Part shown: positions 14,738 through 22,746 of the stretch, one piece after another
Numbering within the stretch: position 1 is the stretch's first letter
How the letters are laid out: each line of letters starts with the position of its first letter
Assembly (NCBI GenBank): GCA_036557885.1
Contig: DATBGS010000011.1
Coordinates: 1-56,234, forward strand
Length of the DNA: 56,234 nucleotides
Source: DATBGS01 sp036557885
GTDB lineage: Bacteria; Chloroflexota; Ktedonobacteria; Ktedonobacterales; DATBGS01
Direction of reading: 5' to 3'
Made by a program: the position numbers and the translations under genes
Notes under the pieces: model-generated
Database searches by the model: none
What the model was told of the DNA's origin: nothing
The model's input: only the letters and a program-made list of their open reading frames with translations

Positions 14738-16120
14738 TCATGCGTAGAGATCAGCCCGCGTCAGCGGGAGTGCTGTATGCCCACTGGCGTCCGGCTTGCT
14801 AAAGAGCGCCTGAATCAGCGCGAGATTGCCGTTGGTAAATCCGCTGGCCGACCCCGACATATATAGCCGCCACACGCGATACGTCTTCTCGCCCACCTGC
14901 TTGACCGCCTCCTCGTGGTGCTCCTCCAGCCGCCGCACCCACTGCCGCAGCGTCAGCGCGTAATGCTCGCGCAGGCTCTCCACATCGCGTGTCTCGAATC
15001 CGGCCAGTTCGCCCTGGCGAATCGCCTCGCGCGGCGGCACGAGTTCGCCATCGGGGAAGACGTAGCGATTGATAAAACTGCCCGGCTTCCAAAGACGCTC
15101 TGCAAACCAATTCCAACGCGGCACCTGCGCTTCGGAAGCAGGCGACGCTATGCCGTGATTCAGGAACAGACCGCCCGGCTTCGTCATGCGGTAGGCAATG
15201 GCGAAATATTCCGGCAGCTTGGGGCCGCCCACGTGCTCAAACATGCCCACGCTGACCACCTTATCAAACGGCGACAGATCGCCCAGGTTGCGATAGTCGC
15301 GCACCTCCACGCGGCAGCGTTCGCTCAGCCCCGCCTCGGCAATGCGCGCGCTCGCCAGCGCTGCCTGGGCTTCGCTCAGCGTGACGCCCAGCGCCTCTAC
15401 GCCGTAATGTTCAGCGGCGTAGCGAATCAGCCCGCCCCAGCCGCAGCCAATATCCAGCAGGCGCTCGCCCGGCTTCAGGCGCAGCTTGCGGCAGATGTGC
15501 TCCAGCTTGTTGCGCTGGGCCGTGTCCAGATCATCCGTCCCGCGCTGAAAATACGCGCAGGAATAGACCATGCTGCTGTCCAGCCAGAGGGCGTAGAAGT
15601 CGTTGCCGGTGTCGTAATGATAGCGCACAGCGGCAGAATCGCGTTGCAGGCTGTGTTCGCCGCCGCTGCCCTTGAAGCCAGCGCGCCCGCCCCGCGCTGT
15701 GTCCTTCTGCCTTAGGGTGCCCTCTTCGGCGTCGTGCCGGGGCAACTGCCGCAAGCGCCAGGCCAGGCGTGCCAGCGTTTTCGCGTTGCCAACCCTGCTC
15801 ACAAAGCCATTTGCCAGGTTTGTCAGCGCCTCCATGCTGCCCTCAACATCGTAGTCATCGCGCAGATACGCCTCGGTGATTGCCAGCTCCGAAGGCGGCA
15901 GCAGCATGCGCCGCAGCGCCCCAGGCCGCCGCAAGATCAGTGTGAACTGGGGCTGCTCCGGCGCGGGCAGATCAACGGACCCATCCCAAAAGCGCACGGC
16001 AAATGCGCGTTGCGCAGGCGGGCCAAACAGCGCGTGCAAGATGGCCTGCGACGTGCGTATAGAGGAATCAACGGAGGACTGAAGCGAAGAAGGAGCAGGT
16101 TGCACTGGTGTTTGCGTCAT
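14738..16120 (-). CDS. cfa: Cyclopropane-fatty-acyl-phospholipid synthase
   Basis: A 460-residue SAM-dependent enzyme that adds a methylene bridge to unsaturated acyl chains of membrane lipids. Family landmarks are YHYDTGNDFYALWLDSSMVYSCAYF, LLDIGCGWGGLIRYAAEHYG (SAM site), FDKVVSVGMFEHVGG and the C-terminal RVWRLYMSGSASGFTNGNL. ATG 16120 has GGGAGAGAG upstream. A stretch at about residues 130-150 (GTLRQKDTARGG) is encoded by the recurring 20-nt repeat motif, read antisense and in frame, and lies before the SAM domain in a region that is usually shorter. The length is above the family norm of about 380-430. Confidence 0.94.
   Translation of the reverse strand: MTQTPVQPAPSSLQSSVDSSIRTSQAILHALFGPPAQRAFAVRFWDGSVDLPAPEQPQFTLILRRPGALRRMLLPPSELAITEAYLRDDYDVEGSMEALTNLANGFVSRVGNAKTLARLAWRLRQLPRHDAEEGTLRQKDTARGGRAGFKGSGGEHSLQRDSAAVRYHYDTGNDFYALWLDSSMVYSCAYFQRGTDDLDTAQRNKLEHICRKLRLKPGERLLDIGCGWGGLIRYAAEHYGVEALGVTLSEAQAALASARIAEAGLSERCRVEVRDYRNLGDLSPFDKVVSVGMFEHVGGPKLPEYFAIAYRMTKPGGLFLNHGIASPASEAQVPRWNWFAERLWKPGSFINRYVFPDGELVPPREAIRQGELAGFETRDVESLREHYALTLRQWVRRLEEHHEEAVKQVGEKTYRVWRLYMSGSASGFTNGNLALIQALFSKPDASGHTALPLTRADLYA
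15702..15721 (+). repeat. 20-nt motif (CCCTTCTGTCTTAGGGTGCC family) inside cfa
   Basis: Diverged copy TCCTTCTGCCTTAGGGTGCC within cfa. Other copies: 7143-7162 (+), 19137-19156 (+), about 21478-21496 (-), 28514-28532 (-) and 33508-33527 (+). CCCT and AGGG at its ends can pair. Confidence 0.85.
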
Positions 16121-16254
16121 AACGTCTCTCTCCCTTGCCAAAACGAACCACACACGACGAACGGACGTTCCTACTATCGCATCCTAGCACACGGCGCTTT
16201 TCAACGCAACACACCCTGATCAGTCACTTCCATACCACCAAGGTACTATTTTTC

Positions 16255-16282
16255 TTGTGTTACCGGAAAAATACGGTATACT
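16255..16282 (+). promoter_or_regulatory. Sigma70-type promoter for the WD40 gene
   Basis: TTGTGT (16255-16260), a 16-bp spacer, then TATACT (16277-16282). An inverted repeat TACCG / CGGTA (16261-16265 and 16274-16278) fills the spacer and overlaps the -10, a possible operator. The gene starts 58 bp downstream. Confidence 0.6.
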
Positions 16283-16339
16283 TCCCTATGGTAGAGTTAC
16301 AAGTATCGCGCTTGTTCTGCTCATTGGAGGGTAGTTCGG

Positions 16340-17290
16340 ATGAGCCAGGCATACTCAGAAACACAAATACAGACCTACAGCGGCCATAGAAGCTATATAC
16401 ACACCATCGCCTGGTCGCCAGATGGCAAGCAGCTTGCCTCTGGCAGCGATGACCAGACGGTGCACGTCTGGGAAGTGACCACCGGGCGCAGGCTGGCCCG
16501 CTATCGCGGCCACACCGCGCGCATCAACGCCGTCACATGGTCCCCTGGCGGCCTGTTTCTGGCCTCGGCCAGCTACGACCACACCGCCCACGTCTGGCAC
16601 GCGGAAACCGGCGAACTGCTGTATTGCTATCGCGGCCACAGATCAGTGGTGGAGCACGTGGCCTGGTCGCCGGGCGGCCTGGGCATTGGCTCGTTGCAGA
16701 ACGGCCTGCTGGCCTCGGCAGGCGATGATAACACCGTGCAGGTCTGGGATCCGCTCAGCGGCGAAGAGGTCTGCACCTATCGCGGCCACAGCAGCGATGT
16801 CTGGGAACTGGCCTGGGAGCCATCCGGCTCCGCCACGCGTGCCCCGCGCATTGCTTCCGCCAGCGCAGACCGCACAGTGCAGGTCTGGGACGCCGAAAAC
16901 GGCCAGCGCCTGCTCTCCTATCGCGGCCACACCAACCGCGCCCGCACCGTTGCCTGGTCCCCCAATGCCCGCAAGCTGGCCTCTGGCGCCTGGGACCAGA
17001 CCGTGCAGGTCTGGGACGCCACTACCGGCCAGCGCGAAGTCGTCCTGCGCGGCCACACCGATTACGTGCTGGGTGTGGATTGGTCGCCAGACGGCACCCG
17101 CCTGGCCTCTGCCGGACGCGATGGCGTGGTGCGCGTCTGGGATGTTGAGACTGGCAGCCTACTATTTACTTATACCGGCCATCAAGATCAGGTGATTGCA
17201 GTGGCCTGGTCGCCCGATGGTCAGTACATCGCCAGCGGCAGCCGCGATAAAACAGTGCGTATCTGGCGGCCCGATGAGCTACGCGAGTAG
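16340..17290 (+). CDS. Seven-bladed WD40 repeat protein
   Basis: A 316-residue stand-alone WD40 propeller with no signal peptide or membrane helix. Seven repeats end HVWEV, HVWHA, QVWDP, QVWDA, QVWDA, RVWDV and RIWRP, and most open with YRGH. The blades are so alike (ASGSDDQTV, ASAGRDGVV) that recent duplication is likely. Such proteins serve as interaction platforms; here no catalytic domain is fused. The blades closely resemble those of the kinase at 7377, suggesting common descent. GGAGGG precedes ATG 16340 by about 9 nt. A methyltransferase gene follows after 9 bp, so the two are probably co-transcribed. Confidence 0.93.
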   Translation: MSQAYSETQIQTYSGHRSYIHTIAWSPDGKQLASGSDDQTVHVWEVTTGRRLARYRGHTARINAVTWSPGGLFLASASYDHTAHVWHAETGELLYCYRGHRSVVEHVAWSPGGLGIGSLQNGLLASAGDDNTVQVWDPLSGEEVCTYRGHSSDVWELAWEPSGSATRAPRIASASADRTVQVWDAENGQRLLSYRGHTNRARTVAWSPNARKLASGAWDQTVQVWDATTGQREVVLRGHTDYVLGVDWSPDGTRLASAGRDGVVRVWDVETGSLLFTYTGHQDQVIAVAWSPDGQYIASGSRDKTVRIWRPDELRE

Positions 17291-17299
17291 AAAGCGAGA

Positions 17300-18112
17300 A
17301 TGATGCCCAAACAACACAGCGATGTCTGGGCCAGCGGCGCGGCGTATGAACCCTATGTGGGCCGCTGGAGCCGCCTGGTGGCCCGCGAATTCCTCGCCTG
17401 GCTGGATGCCCAGGCAGGCTGGCGCTGGCTGGATGTCGGCTGTGGCACAGGCGCGCTGAGCCAGACCCTTCTGGCCCAGGCAGCGCCAGGCGCGGTGCTG
17501 GGCGTGGACCCCTCGGAAGGCTTTGTGGCCTATGCCCGCGCCCAGACGCCCGATCCACGCGCCAGCTTTGCCGTTGGCGATGCTCGCGCCTTGCCTCTGC
17601 CAGACAGCAGCGTGGATGCGGTCATCTCTGGCCTGGTGCTGAACTTTATCCCGCAGCCAGAACGCGCAGCAGCGGAGATGGTCCGTTCTGTCCGGGCAGG
17701 CGGGCTGGTGGCCGCCTATGTCTGGGATTACGCGGGGGAGATGCAACTGATGCGCCAGTTCTGGGATGCAGCGGTTGCGCTCAATCCCGCCGCACATGAT
17801 CTGGATGAAGGCGCGCGTTTCCCCCTCTGCCAGCCAGAGCCGCTGAGCACCCTCTTCCGCGCTGCTGGCTTGCAACAGGTGGAGACACGCGCCATTGATG
17901 TGCCCACCGTTTTTCGTGATTTTGACGATTACTGGACGCCGTTCCTGGGCAGCCAGGGGCCAGCGCCCGGCTATGCCATGTCGCTCAGCGAAGAGGACCG
18001 CGCTGCATTGCGTGAGTCCATCCGCGCCCATCTGCCCATTCAGCCAGATGGGATGATTTCCCTGAAAGCGCGTGCCTGGGCGGTGCGTGGTTACAAGCAG
18101 TTACGCATGTAA
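17300..18112 (+). CDS. Class I SAM-dependent methyltransferase
   Basis: A 270-residue small-molecule-type methyltransferase. Motif I is WLDVGCGTGALSQTLL, followed by VLGVDPSEGFV, SFAVGDARALPLPDSSVDAVISGLVLNF and VRSVRAGGLVAAYVWDY, a UbiE/COQ5-like arrangement. The substrate cannot be told. ATG codons at 17300 and 17303 are both possible; the ribosome binding site is weak (GCGAG). It sits between the WD40 gene (9-bp gap) and a GNAT gene (12-bp gap) in a likely three-gene operon. Confidence 0.9.
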   Translation: MMPKQHSDVWASGAAYEPYVGRWSRLVAREFLAWLDAQAGWRWLDVGCGTGALSQTLLAQAAPGAVLGVDPSEGFVAYARAQTPDPRASFAVGDARALPLPDSSVDAVISGLVLNFIPQPERAAAEMVRSVRAGGLVAAYVWDYAGEMQLMRQFWDAAVALNPAAHDLDEGARFPLCQPEPLSTLFRAAGLQQVETRAIDVPTVFRDFDDYWTPFLGSQGPAPGYAMSLSEEDRAALRESIRAHLPIQPDGMISLKARAWAVRGYKQLRM

Positions 18113-18124
18113 AGGAATACCCCT

Positions 18125-19084
18125 ATGACCTATCTCTCATCCCCCTATTCCGGCGATGCTGACCTCGCGGGCATTGTCGAGTTGATTGATGCGTGCGAGG
18201 AAGTTGATCATCTGCACGACAGCACCTCGGTGGAGGAACTGCGTGTGGATTTTTCTTTTCCGCAGGCGGACCCCACGCGCAATGCGCGCCTGTGGAAAGA
18301 CGAGCAGGGCCGTGTGATCGGCTACGTCCGCCTCTGGTTCTTTGAGCCAGGCGAAACGCTGGATGCCCGCCTGATTGACCTGAAGGTGCGCCAGGAAGCG
18401 CGCGGCGCGGCGCTGGAAGCGCAGATGCTCCAGTGGGCGGAGCAGCGCGTGCAGGAGGGCGGGAAAGAGCACGGCCTCGCGGGAGAGCTTCAGACCAGAA
18501 CCCGCGACGACCAGACCGAACTGATTGAGCTAATCAAGGCGCGGGGCTATACGCTCGAACGCTATTTCTGGACGATGGACCGGGCGCTGACTGAGCTTAT
18601 TCCAGCGCCAACGCTGCCCGCTGGCTTTACGCTGCGCCAGACGGCGGGGACGGCGGAGGCCGAACCGTATGTGGCAATGTTTAACGATACCTGGATTGAT
18701 CATTGGAAGGGCCACCCGATGACGGTGGAGCACTATCTCCACGATATGACGCTCCCTGACTATAACGCTGATATGGATCGGGTGGTTGAGTCGCCCGATG
18801 GTGTGTTGGCTGCCTTTTGCTACAGCCGGGTTTCTGAGGAGGAGCGCGCCCGCACCGGACACGGCTGGATAGACGCGCTGGGCACGCGGCGCGGCTTTCG
18901 CAAACTCGGCCTGGCGCGGGCGCTGCTGCTGGATGGCTTGCAGCGCCTCCGCGCAGCGGGCGTGACGACTGCCCGGCTCAGCGTGGACGCGGCCAGCCCA
19001 ACCGGGGCCAACCGCCTCTATGAATCGGTGGGCTTTCGCGTCGCGGAAACCAGGCTCGCGCTCGCCAAACGTTTCCCGCTGTAA
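18125..19084 (+). CDS. Two-domain GNAT N-acetyltransferase
   Basis: A 319-residue protein with two GCN5-related acetyltransferase domains, a layout shared with mycothiol-synthase-like proteins. The C-terminal domain shows the acetyl-CoA loop TRRGFRKLGLARALLLDGL and SPTGANRLYESVGF. The N-terminal domain has RVIGYVRLWFF and VRQEARGAALEAQML but a less canonical loop, so it may be structural. AAAGGA lies about 8 nt upstream of ATG 18125. The acceptor is unknown. It is the last gene of the WD40-methyltransferase-GNAT operon, and its stop abuts a REP pair that may end transcription. Confidence 0.88.
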   Translation: MTYLSSPYSGDADLAGIVELIDACEEVDHLHDSTSVEELRVDFSFPQADPTRNARLWKDEQGRVIGYVRLWFFEPGETLDARLIDLKVRQEARGAALEAQMLQWAEQRVQEGGKEHGLAGELQTRTRDDQTELIELIKARGYTLERYFWTMDRALTELIPAPTLPAGFTLRQTAGTAEAEPYVAMFNDTWIDHWKGHPMTVEHYLHDMTLPDYNADMDRVVESPDGVLAAFCYSRVSEEERARTGHGWIDALGTRRGFRKLGLARALLLDGLQRLRAAGVTTARLSVDAASPTGANRLYESVGFRVAETRLALAKRFPL

Positions 19085-19088
19085 CGTT

Positions 19089-19160
19089 CCCCGGCACGGA
19101 GGCCGGGGCTACAAGCTTGTAGCCCCGGCCTCCGTGCCCTTTTGTCTTAGGGTGCCGGGG
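19089..19160. repeat. Inverted pair of GTAG-REPs (BIME-like), one arm interrupted
   Basis: Minus-strand REP 19089-19112 (GTAG, CCCCGGC, CTCCGT, GCCGGGG) and plus-strand REP from 19119 share an AAGCTT junction, so their GTAG feet face each other. In the right-hand copy the second arm is delayed by the 20-nt motif at 19137-19156. The pair lies between convergent genes and could act as a terminator. Confidence 0.9.
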
Positions 19161-19168
19161 AACCGTCG

Positions 19169-20011
19169 TTAGCAACAAACGCCCGTCTTTAGCGACGATT
19201 CTCCGCTCGCCGTGCCGGGCTTACGCCGCCACGTCATCACCGGCGTCATCAGGCGCTCAAAGGGCGGCGGAATGGGATGGCCGTTGATGCGCTCCACCAC
19301 CAGCCGCCGCAGAATCCGCAGCTTCACCTTGGGCGGCAGCTTGATCTGAAATATCCAGCGCCACACCTCCCCGGTGGGCGGCACATTCGCCCCAAATAAC
19401 TCTTTCCACAGCCGCCGCAAATTCCAGCGCACGCACTGCTCCGCGAACCACCGCCCCGCCCGTTCGCGCAGCCGGGCGGAAATATGCGCGATGCGCAGCA
19501 GCGTTTCTGTGGCGGCCCGCTGCTGCGCGTGCCAGGTCCGCTGCCAGTCGCGGTCCTTCCAGTCGTATTTGGCCCCGCGCCGATACGTCAACTGCGCCGC
19601 CCGCAAGACGCGCAGCAGCAGCCGCAGTTCATCGCCCAGCGCCAGACACAGCGCGTAACTGGATTGCCCGATCATCGCCACGTGATCATAGAGCGGCTGC
19701 TTGAGGTCGCGTGGGCTGTAGCAGTTGGGCTTGCGCCAGCCGCCAGCAGCTTGCTTGCGGCGGCGACGCTGGCGCTCCATCATTTGGAGGAAGGCGGGCA
19801 GCGCGTGGCTGAACACAGTGGCAACATAGCCCTCTTGTCCCAGCATGCGCAGGTCCATCTTGACCAGCGGCTCAAACGCCAGCGGCGCGGGCGTGCCGTC
19901 GGGAGCGTCCAGCAGCAGGTAGGTACGCAGGAAGTCTTTGATCGCTTGCAGGCGCCCGTTGGCGGGATGCGGGAAGGGTACGCGGTCAGGCAGGAGAACG
20001 GCGTGTGTCAT
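19169..20011 (-). CDS. Hypothetical Arg-rich helical protein
   Basis: A 280-residue protein I do not recognise. It is basic and rich in Arg, Trp and Leu. Features include a DLRMLGQEGYVATVFSHAL segment near residue 50, a strongly basic RQRRRRKQ near 80, and KLPPKVKLRILRRLVVERIN near 225. There is no signal peptide, clear membrane helix or known catalytic motif. It may bind nucleic acid, judging only by charge. GAGGT lies about 9 nt before ATG 20011. The C-terminus runs to within 10 bp of the REP pair, and the final residues (SLKTGVCC) may be repeat-derived. Confidence 0.7.
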   Translation of the reverse strand: MTHAVLLPDRVPFPHPANGRLQAIKDFLRTYLLLDAPDGTPAPLAFEPLVKMDLRMLGQEGYVATVFSHALPAFLQMMERQRRRRKQAAGGWRKPNCYSPRDLKQPLYDHVAMIGQSSYALCLALGDELRLLLRVLRAAQLTYRRGAKYDWKDRDWQRTWHAQQRAATETLLRIAHISARLRERAGRWFAEQCVRWNLRRLWKELFGANVPPTGEVWRWIFQIKLPPKVKLRILRRLVVERINGHPIPPPFERLMTPVMTWRRKPGTASGESSLKTGVCC

Positions 20012-20326
20012 GGCAGCAACCTCGCTTTATGCGCCACAGAGGGCGCGTGTTGGTTCTGCCCGCGCTGCCACAGATCTCCCACGCTGGTCCAGGTTGGGGT
20101 GGCTTGGCAATTCCAGCGTGTCCTGCTAGAATCACCAAGCCCCACCCTGGAGTCTTGCCAGGCGTGGGGTCTTTGTGGCGCGGGGCCTGTAACAACAGAA
20201 TCCGCGTCAACCGTTATTCGATTGTAGGAGCGTCAGCGCCTCATCTACCAAAGCAGGAAAGCGCTTGCAACAAGTATAGCTGATCGTCTGCAAAAAGTCA
20301 AGGGTTTTGGGAGTCGGCGCTGCGCC
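20012..20326. other. Intergenic region with mutually exclusive hairpins
   Basis: No gene seen. 20089-20107 pairs with 20135-20150 (CCAGG, TGGGG and CTTGG blocks). 20140-20150 (CCCCACCCTGG) can alternatively pair with 20157-20168 (CCAGGCGTGGGG). ACGCTGG (20081-20087) can also pair with CCAGCGT (20113-20119). On the minus strand this would be leader RNA of the hypothetical gene at 19169-20011. It does not show the T-box consensus. Confidence 0.4.
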
Positions 20327-20977
20327 TCAGCCAATATTGACGGCGCGGGCCACCAGCAAGAAAATAATCAGCAGCGACACAACCGCCTCGCCCATCAGCA
20401 GCAGCTTGGCGCGGCGCGTCAGGGGCAGCGTATCGGCGGGGCTGAGCGCCGTAGCCGAGCAAAACGCCAGAAAGAGGTAATCCACAAAGCCGGGCGCCCA
20501 GCCGCTCGTATTGCCGCCCAACTGCTGCGGAAACTGAAAATCAGCCGCCTGGTGTCCGGCCTGCAAGCGGCGGCGTGGGCCGCCGCCGTCAATCTCCCAA
20601 TACCACGTCGCAAAGACCAGAATATTAATGCTCCAGATCACCGCCGCCGAGCGCAGCAGATCGCGCGCCTTGCTAAACTGCTCCAGATGATCAATCAGCA
20701 CCACCACCGAAAAGACCAGCGCCGCCGTCACCACCACCAGCAGACCCAGCGCCAACCCGCGTGCCACGCGATAGGGCAGGGCGCGGCGCAAGAACGCCGC
20801 CGCCACGATGACTGGCGCCAGCAGCACCGCCTCAACCACCAGCAGCAGCCAGTCTGGGCCGATGCTCAGCGAATCTGGCAGGATAAAATACAGCGCGCCA
20901 ATCAGCAGCGCCCCACCAGCCGCCACCACAATCTGCCACACATCAGGAATATATTCTGCTTTCGCTTCTTGTGTCAT
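20327..20977 (-). CDS. Multi-pass membrane protein, possibly DUF1345 / channel-like
   Basis: A 216-residue integral membrane protein with about six hydrophobic segments: two near the N-terminus (VVAAGGALLIGALYFIL; WLLLVVEAVLLAPVIVAAAF), two in the middle, and two at the C-terminus around VDYLFLAFCSATALSPADT and AVVSLLIIFLLVARAVN. The motif D-Y-x-F followed by S-P-A-D-T-x-P-L-T-x-R before the last helix resembles DUF1345 proteins and some two-helix channels. ATG 20977 has GGAGAGGGCAG just upstream; an earlier in-frame start at 21031 is weaker. Transport role unproven. Confidence 0.65.
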   Translation of the reverse strand: MTQEAKAEYIPDVWQIVVAAGGALLIGALYFILPDSLSIGPDWLLLVVEAVLLAPVIVAAAFLRRALPYRVARGLALGLLVVVTAALVFSVVVLIDHLEQFSKARDLLRSAAVIWSINILVFATWYWEIDGGGPRRRLQAGHQAADFQFPQQLGGNTSGWAPGFVDYLFLAFCSATALSPADTLPLTRRAKLLLMGEAVVSLLIIFLLVARAVNIG

Positions 20978-21076
20978 CGGCTGCCCTCTCCGTGCCGCGC
21001 TGGTTTCGCCTCCTCTTTTGTTATACCGCATGGACAGGGATGGACAGTCTGTAGCGGCAGCGCCCCGCTTGCCGTG

Positions 21077-21120
21077 CCCCTGCTTTGAGGGGTAGCGCGG
21101 GCTGCCAGCCCGCCGGGGCT
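21077..21120 (+). repeat. CCCCTGCTTTGAGGGG module followed by a family A GTAG-REP
   Basis: The 16-bp hairpin module at 21077-21092 abuts GTAGCGCGGGCTGCCAGCCC (from 21092), followed by GCCGGGGCT. The side-by-side arrangement shows that the hairpin modules are separate building blocks. Confidence 0.9.
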
Positions 21121-21194
21121 GGGTGTGGCGCAGACTGGCATCATACTACGAAGCGACCCCCTTTAGTGGTATCCTTATGCCAGGGAGGGCAGAG

Positions 21195-21458
21195 ATGAAC
21201 GTACCTTATCTGCACGCCTGCGGCCATGCCTGGAAAAAAGGGCATGAGGTCATGCGCAGCCGCACTTTCGCCGCGTCCACAGAAGACGAGTTGCTCGCCT
21301 TGCTGCGCGAATGCGCGGTGGAATACGCCCACACCTATCTTGCGGAGCGCGAACCGCCGCTCGCGCTGACCCCGGCGGAAAACGCCCGTTTCTTGCTCAT
21401 CTACACCAGGATATTTCTGAAGGGCGTCTTCGATGCCAGCGCGGAGGCATCTTCTTGA
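21195..21458 (+). CDS. Small hypothetical protein
   Basis: An 87-residue protein of unknown function, probably cytoplasmic and helical. It opens NVPYLHACGHAWKKGHEVM with paired His and Cys residues, followed by a DELLALLRECAVEYAHTYL helix. GGGAGGGCAGAG immediately before ATG 21195 supports this start; the upstream extension to 21123 runs into REP DNA. The downstream gene is on the opposite strand with a REP between. Confidence 0.6.
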   Translation: MNVPYLHACGHAWKKGHEVMRSRTFAASTEDELLALLRECAVEYAHTYLAEREPPLALTPAENARFLLIYTRIFLKGVFDASAEASS

Positions 21459-21470
21459 GGAGAAGGTCGC

Positions 21471-21516
21471 GTTCCCCGGCACCCTAAGACAAAGGGCAGG
21501 CGGAGGCCGGGGCTAC
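21471..21516 (-). repeat. GTAG-REP (family C) with internal 20-nt insert
   Basis: On the minus strand: GTAG, CCCCGGC, a CTCCGCCT loop region, then the motif CCCTTTGTCTTAGGGTGCC before the closing CGGGGAAC. It has the same interrupted architecture as 7122-7170 and the right half of 19089-19160. Confidence 0.85.
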
Positions 21517-21522
21517 AAACAA

Positions 21523-22146
21523 TCAGTGGATTTCGGTCTTGGAGCGCCTGCCAGGGTCCAGGGGGATTGAGCCGCTCTCGGCGGGCGGCGCCAGCGGCTG
21601 GAATGACTTCACCGGCAGGTAGCCCTGCCACGCCTCGCCGTCCCATTCCCACTCCGCGTTCGCAAAGAGCGCCTGCACCACGCGCAGCGCGGGCCGGTTA
21701 TCGCCCAGGACATTCACGATAAAGCGAGTAATGCCCTGGCGCCGGGCCTCAACAATCACATGGGCCAGCATCATCTTGCCCAGTCCACGCCCCTGCCAGG
21801 CATCTTCAATCAACACGCTCAGTTCGGCATCACGCGGGTCTTGCTCCCGATCATAGCGTGCCACCCCGCGAATCTCCTGGCGCCCGCAGGCCACCACCGC
21901 GAAACCCCGCGCCGGGTCCACGCTGGCAAGGGCAGCCACTCGCTGCGCCTGGAGGGGCACCAGCGGAATAGGCGAAAAGAAACGCTGATAGAGCGTCCTG
22001 GGCGAAAGCCGATAAAACATGCGCTTCAGCCCCGCTTCATCTTCTGGCTGGGCCTTGCGGATAAAAATCGTCTCCCCATCCGGCCAGATCGGGGCAAATG
22101 GTTCCTCTTCCTGCGCCTGGTCGCGGGTAATCCCTGATGGCGGCAT
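21523..22146 (-). CDS. GNAT family N-acetyltransferase
   Basis: A 207-residue single-domain acetyltransferase. The start at 22146 is chosen because GGGAGGAAG lies 6-7 nt upstream; another ATG at 22191 is possible. The GNAT core begins about residue 28 (IFIRKAQPEDEAGLKRMF); the acetyl-CoA loop is DAWQGRGLGKMMLAHVI and motif B is NRPALRVVQALF. The segment SPRTLYQRFFSP is shared with Pat/YfiQ-type protein acetyltransferases, so a protein substrate is plausible. The C-terminal residues (DPGRRSKTEIH) end next to the REP. Confidence 0.88.
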   Translation of the reverse strand: MPPSGITRDQAQEEEPFAPIWPDGETIFIRKAQPEDEAGLKRMFYRLSPRTLYQRFFSPIPLVPLQAQRVAALASVDPARGFAVVACGRQEIRGVARYDREQDPRDAELSVLIEDAWQGRGLGKMMLAHVIVEARRQGITRFIVNVLGDNRPALRVVQALFANAEWEWDGEAWQGYLPVKSFQPLAPPAESGSIPLDPGRRSKTEIH

Positions 22147-22431
22147 GCTGACTTCCTCCCCTCTTGGCTGATTCATCATCGGTGTGTTCATGCTGCTAGC
22201 ATAGCCGGTGGCCGGCGCGCCCGTCTGTAGGATGCGTCACCCTGGAAGGCGTGCCTGGCTGCTGGCCCGGCGCCCTCGCATAAGTTTTCCGCCCTGGCGA
22301 AGAGGTGGCGCTTTAGCCGCCGCGACTTCTCCCCCTTGCCAGGGCGGGCAGACGGTGCTAGGATAGACGCCACAGCGGGAAGCTTCTTGCTGTGGCGTGG
22401 CTGGCATGTGATTTTTCAAGAGGAGGCAAGC

Positions 22432-22617
22432 ATGTTTCAGGTTGACCGGCAGGTCTACAGCGCGCTGTGGGGGTTGTGTGGCCTTCTTCTGGCAGCGGGC
22501 TGGGTGGCCTATGGGATGCTGGGAGGCGACAGAATCTTTCTCACGGTGATGGTGATCCTTTCGATGGTCCTGTTTGGCGGCCTGGGCTTCCTGGTGCGCC
22601 GCCGTCCACTCGGCTAG
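22432..22617 (+). CDS. Small two-helix membrane protein
   Basis: A 61-residue protein with two hydrophobic helices (about 9-28 and 35-53) joined by a short GGDR turn and ending in a basic RRRPLG tail, so the C-terminus is probably cytoplasmic. AAGAGGAGG lies about 6 nt upstream of ATG 22432. No family recognised. It precedes a small helical protein gene, separated by a hairpin. Confidence 0.65.
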   Translation: MFQVDRQVYSALWGLCGLLLAAGWVAYGMLGGDRIFLTVMVILSMVLFGGLGFLVRRRPLG

Positions 22618-22639
22618 CGAGGCAGGCAAGCAGCCGGTG

Positions 22640-22677
22640 GCACCCTGTTCGCGCCCGCGCACTTGCGAACAGGGTGC
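22640..22677 (+). terminator. Perfect 13-bp hairpin between small genes
   Basis: GCACCCTGTTCGC (22640-22652) and GCGAACAGGGTGC (22665-22677) form a perfect stem with a 12-nt loop. No T-tract follows, so it may act as an attenuator or mRNA end-protector as much as a terminator. Confidence 0.6.
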
Positions 22678-22746
22678 GCGTGGCACCCAGATTGCAAAGT
22701 TCTCTCTGGGGAGGGCTAGCCCCTTCTAGCCCACCGAGGGAAGAGC

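Noticed and set aside
20012..20326. T-box leader
   Set aside because: GGGTGGGGCTTGG superficially resembles the T-box sequence, but the AGGGTGGNACCGCG core and a specifier loop are absent, and the downstream gene is not an aminoacyl-tRNA gene.
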